A stretch of 36,632 nucleotides of DNA from the NCBI RefSeq assembly GCF_015142735.1, contig NZ_JACSPN010000016.1, positions 61,916 through 98,547 of the forward strand. Reading direction: 5' to 3'. The DNA is from Oerskovia douganii. GTDB taxonomy: Bacteria; Actinomycetota; Actinomycetes; Actinomycetales; Cellulomonadaceae. This document shows positions 25,637 to 33,137 of the stretch, piece by piece (within the stretch, counting starts at the first letter, position 1; each line of letters begins with the position of its first letter). The notes under the pieces are model-generated. The model saw only the letters and a program-made list of their open reading frames with translations, did no database searches and was not told where the DNA came from. Made by a program: the position numbers and the translations under genes.

Positions 25637-25651
25637 CGCAGGGCTGCGTCA
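25634..25651. terminator. bidirectional terminator overlapping two stop codons
   Basis: A perfect 7-bp stem (25634-25640 with 25645-25651) and GGGC loop. The left arm starts with the TGA of the plus-strand HhH gene and the right arm ends with the stop (TCA on plus) of the convergent minus-strand gene, so one hairpin could end both transcripts. Confidence 0.6.
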
Positions 25652-26008
25652 GGCCGTGATCACGTCGATGACCTCGGTGTCGTCGTGCCGCCGCGCCAGG
25701 GCCGTCACGACGGGCGGCTTGGGGACGGGCGGCTGCGCCTTGACCCCCGTGCTCTTGCTGCGGCGCGGCCGGGTGGGCACGGGGACGCCCAGGGACTTGA
25801 AGACCTTGCGCAGCTCGGCCTCTGTCCACCCCGCCGCGAGAGCGTCGGAGAACGCGAGCGCGTAGTCGCGCTCGGCGTCCTCGAGCTGCGCCTTGGCGGC
25901 GGCGACCTGTTCGGCGCGCTCGGACAGGACGCGGCCCGACTCCATGCGGTGCTCGAGGAGGTCGCGCAGCCGCGACTCGTACGTGGTGGCGGTCTCGTCG
26001 TCGCTCAT
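25649..26008 (-). CDS. hypothetical protein, coiled-coil with helical C-terminal motif
   Basis: I do not recognise a family name. The 119-residue protein begins with a charged helical stretch (about 8-55) rich in Glu/Arg/Ala that could form a coiled coil, then a helix-turn-helix-like piece, GWTEAELRKVFKSLGVPVP (about 60-78), then a basic and Pro-rich tail. This layout occurs in small actinobacterial proteins of unknown role. It starts 9 bases after the stop of the EEP-family gene, so it may be co-transcribed with it, but a TAGGTT box 6 bases before the ATG also allows a leaderless transcript. Confidence 0.7.
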   Translation of the reverse strand: MSDDETATTYESRLRDLLEHRMESGRVLSERAEQVAAAKAQLEDAERDYALAFSDALAAGWTEAELRKVFKSLGVPVPTRPRRSKSTGVKAQPPVPKPPVVTALARRHDDTEVIDVITA

Positions 26009-26014
26009 GCCACC

Positions 26015-26020
26015 AACCTA
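26015..26020 (-). promoter_or_regulatory. -10 box, possible leaderless start
   Basis: TAGGTT on the minus strand ends 6 bases before the ATG at 26008, and no ribosome site is seen. The TAG is also the stop codon of the upstream gene, so the match could be chance. Confidence 0.4.
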
Positions 26021-27046
26021 GGGCCTGACCTGGACGGTCGCCAGGATCGCCAGGTGGTCCGTCCCGGGGATCTCGACCTGCCCGACGTCGCCGACGCGCA
26101 TCCCCTCGTCGACCACCACGTGGTCCAGGTCGACGAGGGGCGGGTGGCTGCGGCCTGCGGGCCACGAGAGGTTGAGGCCGTCGCCCGCGAGCCGCGTCGC
26201 GTCGGCGAAGCGGCCGCCGAGCAGGTCGCGGAACGCCGAGTGGTCGTGGGTCGCGTTGAAGTCGCCGAGCAGGATCTGCGGCGTCGGGTCGGCGTGCGCC
26301 TCCTCGCGCAGCAGCGCGAGGTCCTCCGCCCACAGGTCGACCGCTCCGGGGGTCGGCGGGTGCGGGTGGGCGGCCGTGACGCGCACGTCCGTCCCGTCCA
26401 GCCCGACGACGGCGCTCGGCTGGTGGAAGCGGCTCGCCACCCCGTCCCGCTCGTCGGACAGCGGGGTCGCGCTCCACAGCCCGCTGCCCGCGGCGTCCTC
26501 GGTCGGGTGGAGCCGCGTCCACGAGTACGGCAGCAGGTCCTCGATCCCGGCGGCCACGAGCTCGGCCTCGAACTCCGCGCTCAGCTCGACCACGCTCAGC
26601 AGCTCGACCTCCTCCGCCCGGACCGCGTCGACCACGGCCAGCGCGTCGGCCCGCCCGTAAAAGACGTTCGTCGCCATGACGCGCAGCGTCCCGTCCGCAC
26701 CGGGAGCGGTGCCCGGCCCCGGCACGAAGAACGGCACGAGCCACACCGCGTGCGCGACGACGAGCACCCCCGCGATCGTGCTGAGCACCCACCGCCGCCG
26801 GCTCAACGAGAGCAGCAGCACCACGAGCGCCGCGAGGGCCACCCACGGCGTGGCGGAGACGAGCTGCGCGAGGGGCGTCACGCCGTCGAGCCCCAGGGCG
26901 CGCGCGAGCGTGAGCGCACCCACCCCGACGAGGCACAGCGCCAGCACGACCGTCCACACGATCCCGCCGACGCGACGCGCACTGGACGGACCGCGCTCCT
27001 CGGTCACGACGGATCCGCTCACGGGGACACCTGCACCGTGTGTCAT
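26018..27046 (-). CDS. membrane endonuclease/exonuclease/phosphatase family protein
   Basis: A 342-residue protein. Three hydrophobic segments (about 29-49, 66-81, 88-108) anchor a C-terminal EEP domain (about 120-342) that should face outward. EEP catalytic motifs are present in order: MATNVFYG (Asn 127), VELS (metal-binding Glu 154), AAHPHPP (His 227), GDFNATHDHSAF (Asp 262, Asn 264), DLDHVVV and the final TDHLAI (Asp 330, His 331). Members hydrolyse phosphodiester bonds in nucleic acids, lipids or inositol phosphates; the target is not predictable here. A TAGGGT box 6 bases before the ATG suggests a leaderless transcript. Confidence 0.88.
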   Translation of the reverse strand: MTHGAGVPVSGSVVTEERGPSSARRVGGIVWTVVLALCLVGVGALTLARALGLDGVTPLAQLVSATPWVALAALVVLLLSLSRRRWVLSTIAGVLVVAHAVWLVPFFVPGPGTAPGADGTLRVMATNVFYGRADALAVVDAVRAEEVELLSVVELSAEFEAELVAAGIEDLLPYSWTRLHPTEDAAGSGLWSATPLSDERDGVASRFHQPSAVVGLDGTDVRVTAAHPHPPTPGAVDLWAEDLALLREEAHADPTPQILLGDFNATHDHSAFRDLLGGRFADATRLAGDGLNLSWPAGRSHPPLVDLDHVVVDEGMRVGDVGQVEIPGTDHLAILATVQVRP

Positions 27047-27052
27047 GCAGCG

Positions 27053-27058
27053 ACCCTA
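27053..27058 (-). promoter_or_regulatory. -10 box for a leaderless transcript
   Basis: TAGGGT on the minus strand, then 6 bases, then the ATG at 27046 of the EEP-family gene. No Shine-Dalgarno sequence is seen. Confidence 0.5.
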
Positions 27059-27172
27059 TCGACCGGTTCGCGCGGTTCCGGGCCGGTCGGTCCCCGCCGG
27101 TGCGGGAGCCCTGTGCAGCCCGCGGTGCGATCGTGTGAAGAACGCCTCGGCCCGGTCGGTGCCCCCGTGCGC

Positions 27173-27227
27173 GAGATGGGAGAAGTGTCTGCGAATCCGC
27201 GCCAGAACCGGACACTTCCGCCATCTC
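27173..27227. repeat. imperfect inverted repeat, 17-base arms
   Basis: Arms 27173-27189 and 27211-27227 match at 15 of 17 positions around a 21-base spacer. It lies in the 269-base gap between two divergent genes. Both arms begin with GAGATGG when read inward, a start shared with the arms of the larger repeat at 27891-27947. No reading frame I trust covers it. Confidence 0.6.
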
Positions 27228-27302
27228 ACGGCCGGGCGGTCGCTGCCGGGACGGGACGGACCAGAACCTCGAATCCCCTCGCTCACCCAGCGCCCGGCTC
27301 CC

Positions 27303-27308
27303 TAGGCT
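27303..27308 (+). promoter_or_regulatory. -10 box for a leaderless transcript
   Basis: TAGGCT, then 7 bases, then the ATG at 27316. No Shine-Dalgarno sequence is visible. Confidence 0.5.
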
Positions 27309-27315
27309 CGGCGGT

Positions 27316-27810
27316 ATGACGGACGACGCGCGGAACACCTTCCTCGAAGCCCTCGCCCAGTGGGCGTGGCAAGGCCACCGCCACGGGCAGGACGTCGTCG
27401 ACGCGGCGTGCGACGCGCTCGTCGCGGGCCTCGACTCACCCGCGCTGCGCGACCTCGCAGGGCTCTACCGGGACGCGCCGCGCGAGGTCGTCCAGCTCAC
27501 GGTCGCCGACGTCGTCGCGGAGCTGGGGCTCGACCTCCCGGTCGGGCGCGACGCGCTGAGCCGCCACCTCCTTGGCCGCCAGGCAGAGGCGGTGCTCGCG
27601 GGCCGCCTCTCACCCAGGACGTTCGCGACCTGGGCTCTCCGGCACTTCGGGTACGACGTGTCGGGTGACCTGCAAGGGCTCGTCCTCGCGGCCGACGAGT
27701 ACGAGTCGCACACGTGGCACCGCATCGGCGACTTTCCGAACGCCAGCCTGGCCGTCCTCGACGACGACGTCCGACGCATCGCACATGCCCTCCTCGCAGA
27801 ACCGTCCTGA
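27316..27810 (+). CDS. hypothetical protein
   Basis: I do not recognise it. The 164-residue soluble protein is mostly helical, with FLEALAQWAWQGHRHGQDVV near the N-terminus and a middle that pairs short helices with the segment SPRTFATWALRHFGYDVSGD. The C-terminal third has an aromatic/acidic ADEYESHTWHRIGDFP segment. No signal or membrane segment. The GC bias is normal for the chromosome here. It is flanked by inverted repeats on both sides and transcribed alone. Confidence 0.65.
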   Translation: MTDDARNTFLEALAQWAWQGHRHGQDVVDAACDALVAGLDSPALRDLAGLYRDAPREVVQLTVADVVAELGLDLPVGRDALSRHLLGRQAEAVLAGRLSPRTFATWALRHFGYDVSGDLQGLVLAADEYESHTWHRIGDFPNASLAVLDDDVRRIAHALLAEPS

Positions 27811-27890
27811 CCTGCCCGGGCCCTCACCGCCGGGAGTGCCCACGGGTCCCACCCGGCGTGATGCGGTGGGTCATGCCGACGGACGCCCGT

Positions 27891-27947
27891 CGAGATTCGG
27901 CCAACTGGGGTTCGAGGCCGTCGCGCACCCCAGTTGGCCGCATCTCG
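27891..27947. repeat. large inverted repeat, 21-base arms
   Basis: Arms 27891-27911 and 27927-27947 match at 20 of 21 positions around a 15-base spacer, in the 303-base gap between the unknown gene and purL. Read inward, the arms begin CGAGATNCGG. It may terminate the unknown gene, or be a dispersed palindromic element related to the one at 27173. Confidence 0.7.
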
Positions 27948-28010
27948 CGCGAGAAGGGTGGGGCGCGCGTCACCGTGGGCGACCGAGCGACGACGACTCT
28001 CGCGCCGCTG

Positions 28011-28050
28011 TGGCGGACGCTGGCGGAGTCTGGCGGAGTCTGGCGCGAAC
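28011..28050 (+). repeat. four 10-base tandem units
   Basis: Units TGGCGGACGC, TGGCGGAGTC, TGGCGGAGTC and TGGCGCGAAC follow each other directly. The array is between the inverted repeat and the purL terminator. No coding function is visible. Confidence 0.6.
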
Positions 28051-28051
28051 G

Positions 28052-28097
28052 CCGAGGGGCGGGGCGCGGAGACCAGGTCTCGCACCCCGCCCCTCGG
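28052..28097 (-). terminator. purL terminator
   Basis: A perfect 13-bp outer stem (28052-28064 with 28085-28097) surrounds a second palindrome (28069-28074 with 28076-28081). On the minus strand it begins 16 bases after the purL stop codon. There is no T-run, as expected at this GC content. Confidence 0.75.
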
Positions 28098-28113
28098 ACG
28101 GCTCAGCAGCGGG

Positions 28114-30486
28114 TCAGCCGAAGATCCCCGGCAGCGTCGCACGGAAGACCTGGTCGGCCTCGCTCAGCGGGATCGTGAAGATGCCCTCGATCTCGAGCGA
28201 CTCCCCGGTCTCGGTGACCTCGGCGGGCTCGGTGCCGGTCTCGCCGATCTTGAGGACGGGCACGCCGCGCGCGACGCACGCGTCGACCAGCTTGGTCTCC
28301 TCGCCGCGCGGCACGGCGACGAGCGCGCGGGCCGTCGACTCCGAGAACAGGGCCTCGAACGGGGTCACGCCGTCGCGCGCGGCAAGGGCGTCGATCGAGA
28401 CCTTGGCACCGGTCCCGAAGCGCAGCGACGCCTCGAGGAGGCCCTGGATCAGGCCGCCCTCGGAGAGGTCGTGCGCGGCGGAGACCAGGTCGTCGCGGCT
28501 CGCGTTGACGAGGACCTCGGCCAGCGCACGCTCGGCGGCGAGGTCGACCTGCGGGGGCACGCCGCCCAGGTGCTGGTGGACGACGTCGGCCCAGGCGGAG
28601 CCGTCGAGCTCGGGGCGGGTCGTGCCGAGGAGGTAGACGGACTCCCCGGCCTCGCGCCAGCCGGACCCGGTCGCGTGCGCGACGTCGTCGAGCACGCCCA
28701 GGACGCCGACGACGGGCGTCGGGTGGATCGAGGAGTCGATCTGCCCGGGCTCGCCCGTGCCGTTGTAGAGCGAGACGTTGCCGCCCGTGACGGGGACGCC
28801 GAGGGTCTGGCACGCGTCGGCCAGGCCTTCGATGGCCTCGACGAGCTGCCACATGGAGTCGGGGTCCTCGGGCGAGCCGAAGTTGAGGCAGTCCGTGATC
28901 GCGAGGGGGCGGGCGCCCGTCGTGGCGACGTTGCGGTACGCCTCGGCGAGCGCGAGCTGGGCGCCCGTGCGCGGGTCGAGCTTGGCGTAGCGGCCGTTGG
29001 CGTCGGTCGCGAGCGCGACCCCGAGGCCCGTGGTCTCGTCGACGCGGATCACGCCGCCGTCGTCGGGCTGGGCGAGGGCCGTGTTGCCCTGGACGAACCG
29101 GTCGTACTGGTTGGTGACCCACTCCTTCGAGGCGAGGTTGGGCGAGCCGAGCAGGCGCAGCGCGGTCGCGCGGAGCTCGTCGGCGGTCTGCGGCCGGGCG
29201 AGCCCGGCAGCCACGACGGTGTCCGCGTTGAGGCCGTCCATCCACACCGGGCGCGCGTACGGGCGGTGGTACGTGGGGCCCTCGTGCGCGACCGAGCGCG
29301 GGTCGACGTCCACGATGCGCTCGCCCTGGTGGTCGATCGTGAGGCGACCGGTGCCGGTGACCTCGCCGATGACCGACGTCTCGACGTCCCACTTGGACGT
29401 GATCGCGAGGAACTCGTCGAGCTTGTCGGGCGCGACGACCGCCATCATGCGCTCCTGCGATTCCGACATGAGGATCTCGCCCGCGTTGAGCGACGGGTCG
29501 CGCAGCAGGACCGAGTCGAGCTCGACGTGCATGCCGCCGTCACCGTTGGACGCGAGCTCCGAGGTGGCGCACGAGATGCCGGCCGCGCCGAGGTCCTGGA
29601 TGCCCTCGACGACGCGTGCCGCGTAGAGCTCGAGGCAGCACTCGATGAGGACCTTCTCCATGAAGGGGTCGCCCACCTGGACCGAGGGGCGCTTGGCGGG
29701 CACGCCGTCCTCGAACGTCTCGGACGCGAGGATCGAGGCGCCACCGATGCCGTCGCCGCCCGTGCGGGCACCGAACAGGACGACCTTGTTGCCCACGCCC
29801 GAGGCGTTGGCGAGGTGGATGTCCTCGTGGCGCAGCACGCCGACGCACAGCGCGTTGACGAGCGGGTTGCCCTGGTACGAGGAGTCGAACACGAGCTCGC
29901 CGCCGATGTTCGGCAGGCCGAGGGAGTTGCCGTAGCCGCCGACGCCCGACACGACGCCGTGCACGACGCGCGCCGTGTCCGGGTGGTCGACCGCGCCGAA
30001 GCGGAGCTGGTCCATGACGGCCACGGGGCGCGCACCCATCGAGATGATGTCGCGGACGATCCCGCCGACGCCCGTCGCCGCGCCCTGGTAGGGCTCGACG
30101 AAGCTCGGGTGGTTGTGGGACTCGACCTTGAACGTCACGGCCCAGCCGTCACCGATGTCGACGACGCCCGCGTTCTCGCCGATGCCGACGAGGAGGTGCT
30201 TCTTCATCTCGTCGGTCGTCTTCTTGCCGAACGTGCTCAGGTGCACCTTGGACGACTTGTACGAGCAGTGCTCCGACCACATGACGGAGTACATCGCGAG
30301 CTCGGCGGCCGTGGGGCGTCGCCCGAGGATGTCGCGGATGCGCTGGTACTCGTCCGGCTTGAGGCCGAGCTCCGCGAAGGGCTGCGCCTCGTCGGGGGTG
30401 GCGGCTGCGCGCTCGACCGTGTCGAGGTGCGGCCGGTGCTCGGAGGTCGCTGCGGCGGGCGTCGGGGCGTTGCTGGGGGCGGTCAT
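28114..30486 (-). CDS. purL: phosphoribosylformylglycinamidine synthase subunit II
   Basis: A 790-residue enzyme that makes formylglycinamidine ribonucleotide from FGAR, glutamine-derived ammonia and ATP, the fourth step of purine synthesis. It acts with PurQ (glutaminase) and PurS, not encoded in the window. Landmarks: [12 protein letters not shown] (about 69-80), [28 protein letters not shown] (about 120-147, ATP/Mg site), [15 protein letters not shown], and the second half repeat with [21 protein letters not shown] and AHDLSEGGL. Length fits the small, separate-subunit form. ATG at 30486 has GAGGG upstream. A -10 candidate and a terminator bracket it as a single-gene unit. Confidence 0.97.
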   Translation of the reverse strand: MTAPSNAPTPAAATSEHRPHLDTVERAAATPDEAQPFAELGLKPDEYQRIRDILGRRPTAAELAMYSVMWSEHCSYKSSKVHLSTFGKKTTDEMKKHLLVGIGENAGVVDIGDGWAVTFKVESHNHPSFVEPYQGAATGVGGIVRDIISMGARPVAVMDQLRFGAVDHPDTARVVHGVVSGVGGYGNSLGLPNIGGELVFDSSYQGNPLVNALCVGVLRHEDIHLANASGVGNKVVLFGARTGGDGIGGASILASETFEDGVPAKRPSVQVGDPFMEKVLIECCLELYAARVVEGIQDLGAAGISCATSELASNGDGGMHVELDSVLLRDPSLNAGEILMSESQERMMAVVAPDKLDEFLAITSKWDVETSVIGEVTGTGRLTIDHQGERIVDVDPRSVAHEGPTYHRPYARPVWMDGLNADTVVAAGLARPQTADELRATALRLLGSPNLASKEWVTNQYDRFVQGNTALAQPDDGGVIRVDETTGLGVALATDANGRYAKLDPRTGAQLALAEAYRNVATTGARPLAITDCLNFGSPEDPDSMWQLVEAIEGLADACQTLGVPVTGGNVSLYNGTGEPGQIDSSIHPTPVVGVLGVLDDVAHATGSGWREAGESVYLLGTTRPELDGSAWADVVHQHLGGVPPQVDLAAERALAEVLVNASRDDLVSAAHDLSEGGLIQGLLEASLRFGTGAKVSIDALAARDGVTPFEALFSESTARALVAVPRGEETKLVDACVARGVPVLKIGETGTEPAEVTETGESLEIEGIFTIPLSEADQVFRATLPGIFG

Positions 30487-30574
30487 CGAATCCCTCGGGG
30501 TGGCGTGCCAGCCGGCGCGTTCGACGAGCGTGTCATCGGGGAGGCGACCGGCACGGGGCTGCACAGGTGCGGCC

Positions 30575-30580
30575 AGTTTA
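30575..30580 (-). promoter_or_regulatory. purL: -10 candidate for purL
   Basis: TAAACT on the minus strand in a GC-rich gap, about 90 bases upstream of the purL ATG. No clear -35 is seen. Confidence 0.35.
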
Positions 30581-30654
30581 CGTGCGGTTCGGGGCTGCGG
30601 GGGAAGGCGTCCACGAACGGGACCGCCGGGGCAGGTCCGGGACGTCGGCGACGA

Positions 30655-30660
30655 TAACCT
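30655..30660 (+). promoter_or_regulatory. -10 box for a leaderless transcript
   Basis: TAACCT, then 6 bases, then the GTG at 30667 of the DUF2599 lipoprotein gene. No ribosome site is present. Confidence 0.5.
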
Positions 30661-30666
30661 CGCACG

Positions 30667-31623
30667 GTGACTCCTGCCGTCCGTCCTCGTCTCCGGCCGC
30701 GCCTCGCCCTCGGGGTGAGCGGCGCGCTCGCGGCCGTCCTCCTGGGAGGGTGCTCCCTGCCCGACGGCGCCGCTCCCGCCCCGTCGTCGTCCTCGCCCGC
30801 CGAGGGGGTCGCGTCGGGGACGCCCGCTCCCGAACCCGAGGTGTCGACGCAGACTCTCGCGGCCGACGGGATCGAGATGCTGCTGTCGGTGCCGCTCACC
30901 GAGACCGACGAGACCGACGAGGGCGACGAATCCGGCGGGGCCACCGACGCCCCGGTCACGGTCACGCCCGACGAGGACGGGTCCAGCAGGGTCGCGTTCG
31001 TCCTCGCCCTGCCGGCGGCGAGCGCCGGCGACGCCGACGCGACCAGCGGCCCGGTCGCCGCGCCCCCCGCGACGCTCGACCTGGTCTCCCCCGCCGACGG
31101 CTCCCTGGTCCGCAACAGCGACGGCAGCCTCAGCGTGCTCGACGCCGCGGGCACGACGCTCGGCGGGTTCTCCGCGCCGGAGGCGACGGAAGCGTCCGGT
31201 CCTGCGGCCCGTGCAGGAGTCGTGGTCGTGGAGCCGACCCGCGCGGAGGTGCACGTGCAGGCCGAGGGGGCTGCGGCGTCGGGCGCCCCGGGCGAGACCT
31301 CGCCGACACCGCAGAGCGTGACCGTCACGACGTGGCTCGGCGCGCAGGGCGTGCGCAGCGCGACCTGGGGCGAGCGCGAGGGCGGGCGCTCGCTCGCCGT
31401 GGACCCGACGCCGTGGGCGAGGCTGTCCGGCATGGTGGGCGAGGCGACCGCGTGGGCGCAGCTCGTCGCGAGCGAGCCCGAGGCCGGCTCGCGGACCATG
31501 CGCGACCAGTTCGACTGCCACGCCCTGGGCGCGACCGACAAGGCGACGTGGAACCTGGAGCCGTGGCGGCCCGACGTCGGGTTCCTCGCGACGGCCGCGG
31601 CACGCTGCAACCCGACGGGCTGA
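30667..31623 (+). CDS. DUF2599 domain lipoprotein
   Basis: A 318-residue exported lipoprotein. An Arg-rich start and hydrophobic stretch lead to the lipobox LLGGC (Cys about 29), then a Ser/Pro/Ala linker with an acidic repeat TDETDEGDE (about 78-86). A central strand-rich region precedes the C-terminal DUF2599 segment, in which [18 protein letters not shown] and [20 protein letters not shown] place two conserved cysteines (one in FDCH, one near the last residues, RCNPTG). Found in mycobacteria and relatives, role unknown; it is probably on the outer face of the membrane. Start GTG at 30667 is leaderless in look. Confidence 0.82.
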   Translation: MTPAVRPRLRPRLALGVSGALAAVLLGGCSLPDGAAPAPSSSSPAEGVASGTPAPEPEVSTQTLAADGIEMLLSVPLTETDETDEGDESGGATDAPVTVTPDEDGSSRVAFVLALPAASAGDADATSGPVAAPPATLDLVSPADGSLVRNSDGSLSVLDAAGTTLGGFSAPEATEASGPAARAGVVVVEPTRAEVHVQAEGAAASGAPGETSPTPQSVTVTTWLGAQGVRSATWGEREGGRSLAVDPTPWARLSGMVGEATAWAQLVASEPEAGSRTMRDQFDCHALGATDKATWNLEPWRPDVGFLATAAARCNPTG

Positions 31624-31645
31624 CCCCTTTCACGGCCGAGAGCCC

Positions 31646-31651
31646 TAGCAT
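31646..31651 (+). promoter_or_regulatory. -10 box of the truncated kinase-like gene
   Basis: TAGCAT, then 6 bases, then the ATG at 31658. The promoter thus survives although the gene is cut short. Confidence 0.45.
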
Positions 31652-31657
31652 CGTCGG

Positions 31658-31969
31658 ATGCCCACCGACCTCCCGCCGTCCTCCGTCCTGCTCGACGCGG
31701 CCGCGACCTGGGCCGCCTCCGTCGGGAGCGGCCCCGAGGTCGCCCTCGTCGAGGAATGGGTCTGGCCCCACGGTCAGTCCCGGGTGGCGCGCGTACGGAC
31801 GGGCTCGGGCGACGTCGTCGTGAAGTGGGAGCGCTCGGCGCGCAACGTGGAGCGCGAGGTCGAAGCGCTGCGCCGGTGGGTGCCCGCGCTCGGCGACGAC
31901 GCGGGCCAGCTGCTCGCGGCCGACGTCGCCGCGCACGTGCTGGTGCTGACGCACGTCGCCCCGACCTGA
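31658..31969 (+). pseudogene. truncated aminoglycoside-phosphotransferase/kinase-like gene
   Basis: Only 103 residues remain. They look like the N-lobe of an APH/choline-kinase-type enzyme: a leading helix, VALVEEWVWPHGQSRVARVRT (glycine-loop strand pair), the ATP-lysine strand DVVVKWER, a helix NVEREVEALRRWVPAL and the hinge strand AHVLVLTHVAP. The protein stops right after the hinge, before the catalytic loop (HxD) and the DxD motif, so it cannot be a working kinase. The break falls at about 31965. The kinase assignment is from fold pattern, moderately sure. Confidence 0.55.
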
Positions 31970-32152
31970 GGGCGCCTTCACGATCGGCAATCTCGGGCCC
32001 AGATCGCTCCTTCGAAGCCCTCCGACGGTACGGTTCGGGGGCGGCGAACCAACGTCAAACGACCAGACGAAGCGGCGCGGATCCGCTCGCCTGCCGTAGC
32101 CGTGCGTTGCCCGGCTCCACGAGTCCGTGAGGGCCTTCGCCGTTCGACAGCG
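31970..32152. other. junction region without a recognisable gene
   Basis: Between the broken kinase-like gene and the imuA'-like remnant I see no convincing reading frame, repeat or hairpin. In other actinobacteria an imuB gene would follow imuA' here; nothing of it is visible. Confidence 0.5.
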
Positions 32153-32765
32153 TCAGGTCCAACGATCGGTGGTGCCGCGGATGGTGCGAGCGACCTCAAG
32201 CTCACAGCGACGCAGGTAGGCCGAGCCGCGGTCGACCCCCGACCACCGGTGGGCCTCGACGTCCAGGCGCACGGCGGCCTGCTCCCACTCTCGCGTGCTG
32301 ACCAGGCCGACACCGCGCTCCCGAGCGCGCGCGAGCAGGCGCCGACGCTCGGAGGCGCTGAGCGCGGTGGCGGGGCCCCACGACGACGTACCGCATGCCG
32401 TCGAGCAGGGCCGCGACGATGCCGGCAGGATCCTCGCCGGCGTGCGGGATCACGGCCAGACGCTTGAGCGAGATCCCGGCCTGCACGGCCGCGAGGTACC
32501 CGAGCGACGGGGCCCCGACGACGGCGACCCAGTCCGAGGCGCGCTGCGACTGCGCGATCAGCGCGAGAAGCAGCGATGTCGACCCCTGGATGACGCTCGC
32601 CGTGCCGACCGGCAGGCAGCCACCATCGAGGATCGCTCCCAGTGGCCGAGGGGCTTCCTCGATGTCGGGCACCGACGGCGCCGACGAGCGCACGCCGGTG
32701 CGGAGCTCGGCGCGACGCAAGGTCGCGCGAGCAGCCTCCAGCGCCTCGAGCGCGGCCATCGTCAC
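32153..32765 (-). pseudogene. imuA': frameshifted ImuA'-like SOS mutagenesis protein
   Basis: Actinobacterial ImuA' is a RecA-fold accessory protein of the ImuB-DnaE2 translesion mutasome. The first frame gives LPVGTASVIQGSTSLLLALI, WVAVVGAPSLGYLAAVQAGI, LKRLAVIPHAGEDPAGIVAA and GMRYVVVGP. One extra base in the GGGGCCCC run at 32371-32379 breaks the frame. In the shifted frame, residues continue sensibly as ATALSASERRRLLARARERG, then STREWEQAAVRLDVEAHRW to a TGA at 32153. Joined, about 203 residues. Start may be GTG 32765 (GATACT 6 bases upstream), ATG 32759 or ATG 32783. Either a real pseudogene or a sequencing indel. A LexA box lies upstream. Confidence 0.7.
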
Positions 32766-32786
32766 CCATCCAGTATCCGTCATGAA

Positions 32787-32802
32787 TCGAACAGGTGTTC
32801 GA
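32787..32802. promoter_or_regulatory. LexA/SOS box
   Basis: TCGAACAGGTGTTCGA, a perfect match to the actinobacterial/mycobacterial LexA consensus TCGAAC-N4-GTTCGA, with symmetry extending to 20 bases (32785-32804). It lies between the imuA'-like remnant and the divergent small gene, so LexA could repress both. Confidence 0.9.
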
Positions 32803-32803
32803 A

Positions 32804-32809
32804 TAGGAT
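32804..32809 (+). promoter_or_regulatory. -10 box abutting the LexA box
   Basis: TAGGAT starts 2 bases after the LexA box and is 6 bases before the ATG at 32816, giving a leaderless SOS-controlled transcript. Confidence 0.55.
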
Positions 32810-32815
32810 GGGATG

Positions 32816-33109
32816 ATGGGTTGCCGTCGACGGTCGCCGGCAGGCGGATGGCCAGCCGGGTTCGAGTCAGTTCCGCTGCGCGACGGCGCCGAGGAGGCGC
32901 CACAACTCGCACGCGTTGAGGCTGCGATCGTGCGTCCCGAGGAGGGCATCCCGGTGCGAGCATGGATCACCCAGCGTCAAACCGGCGAGCAGCACGTCGA
33001 CGGCGAGGCCATCGCCTGGGCCGGTCGTCAGGTCTGGGTCCGCTACCTCGACCCCCACGGACGCGAAGGATGGGCCTGGCTATGGGCCGACGCTGTCGAG
33101 CGTCGCTGA
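32816..33109 (+). CDS. small SOS-box-linked hypothetical protein
   Basis: A 97-residue protein with a low-complexity N-terminal third and a conserved-looking C-terminal part, PVRAWITQRQTGEQHVDGEA then WAGRQVWVRYLDPHGREGWAWLWADAV (about 48-95), predicted as a small beta-rich fold rich in Trp. No catalytic motif is apparent. I do not know a function; proteins of this look occur next to ImuA'/DnaE2 genes in related actinobacteria as far as I recall. ATG 32816 is preferred over ATG 32813 because of its leaderless spacing from TAGGAT. The shared LexA box suggests DNA-damage induction. Confidence 0.65.
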   Translation: MGCRRRSPAGGWPAGFESVPLRDGAEEAPQLARVEAAIVRPEEGIPVRAWITQRQTGEQHVDGEAIAWAGRQVWVRYLDPHGREGWAWLWADAVERR

Positions 33110-33137
33110 ACGCTTGAGGCCCCACCAGGCGGAGGCC

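Noticed and set aside
27934-30657. Very long plus-strand open frame opposite purL
   Set aside because: It is the antisense of a conserved gene with extreme third-position GC, which leaves long stop-free antisense frames; its protein is Arg/Asp/Val/Gly-rich noise.
31978-32970. One long minus-strand frame across the imuA'-like region
   Set aside because: Only its middle part (32153-32371) gives a sensible protein, the shifted end of the imuA'-like gene; the remainder is compositional.
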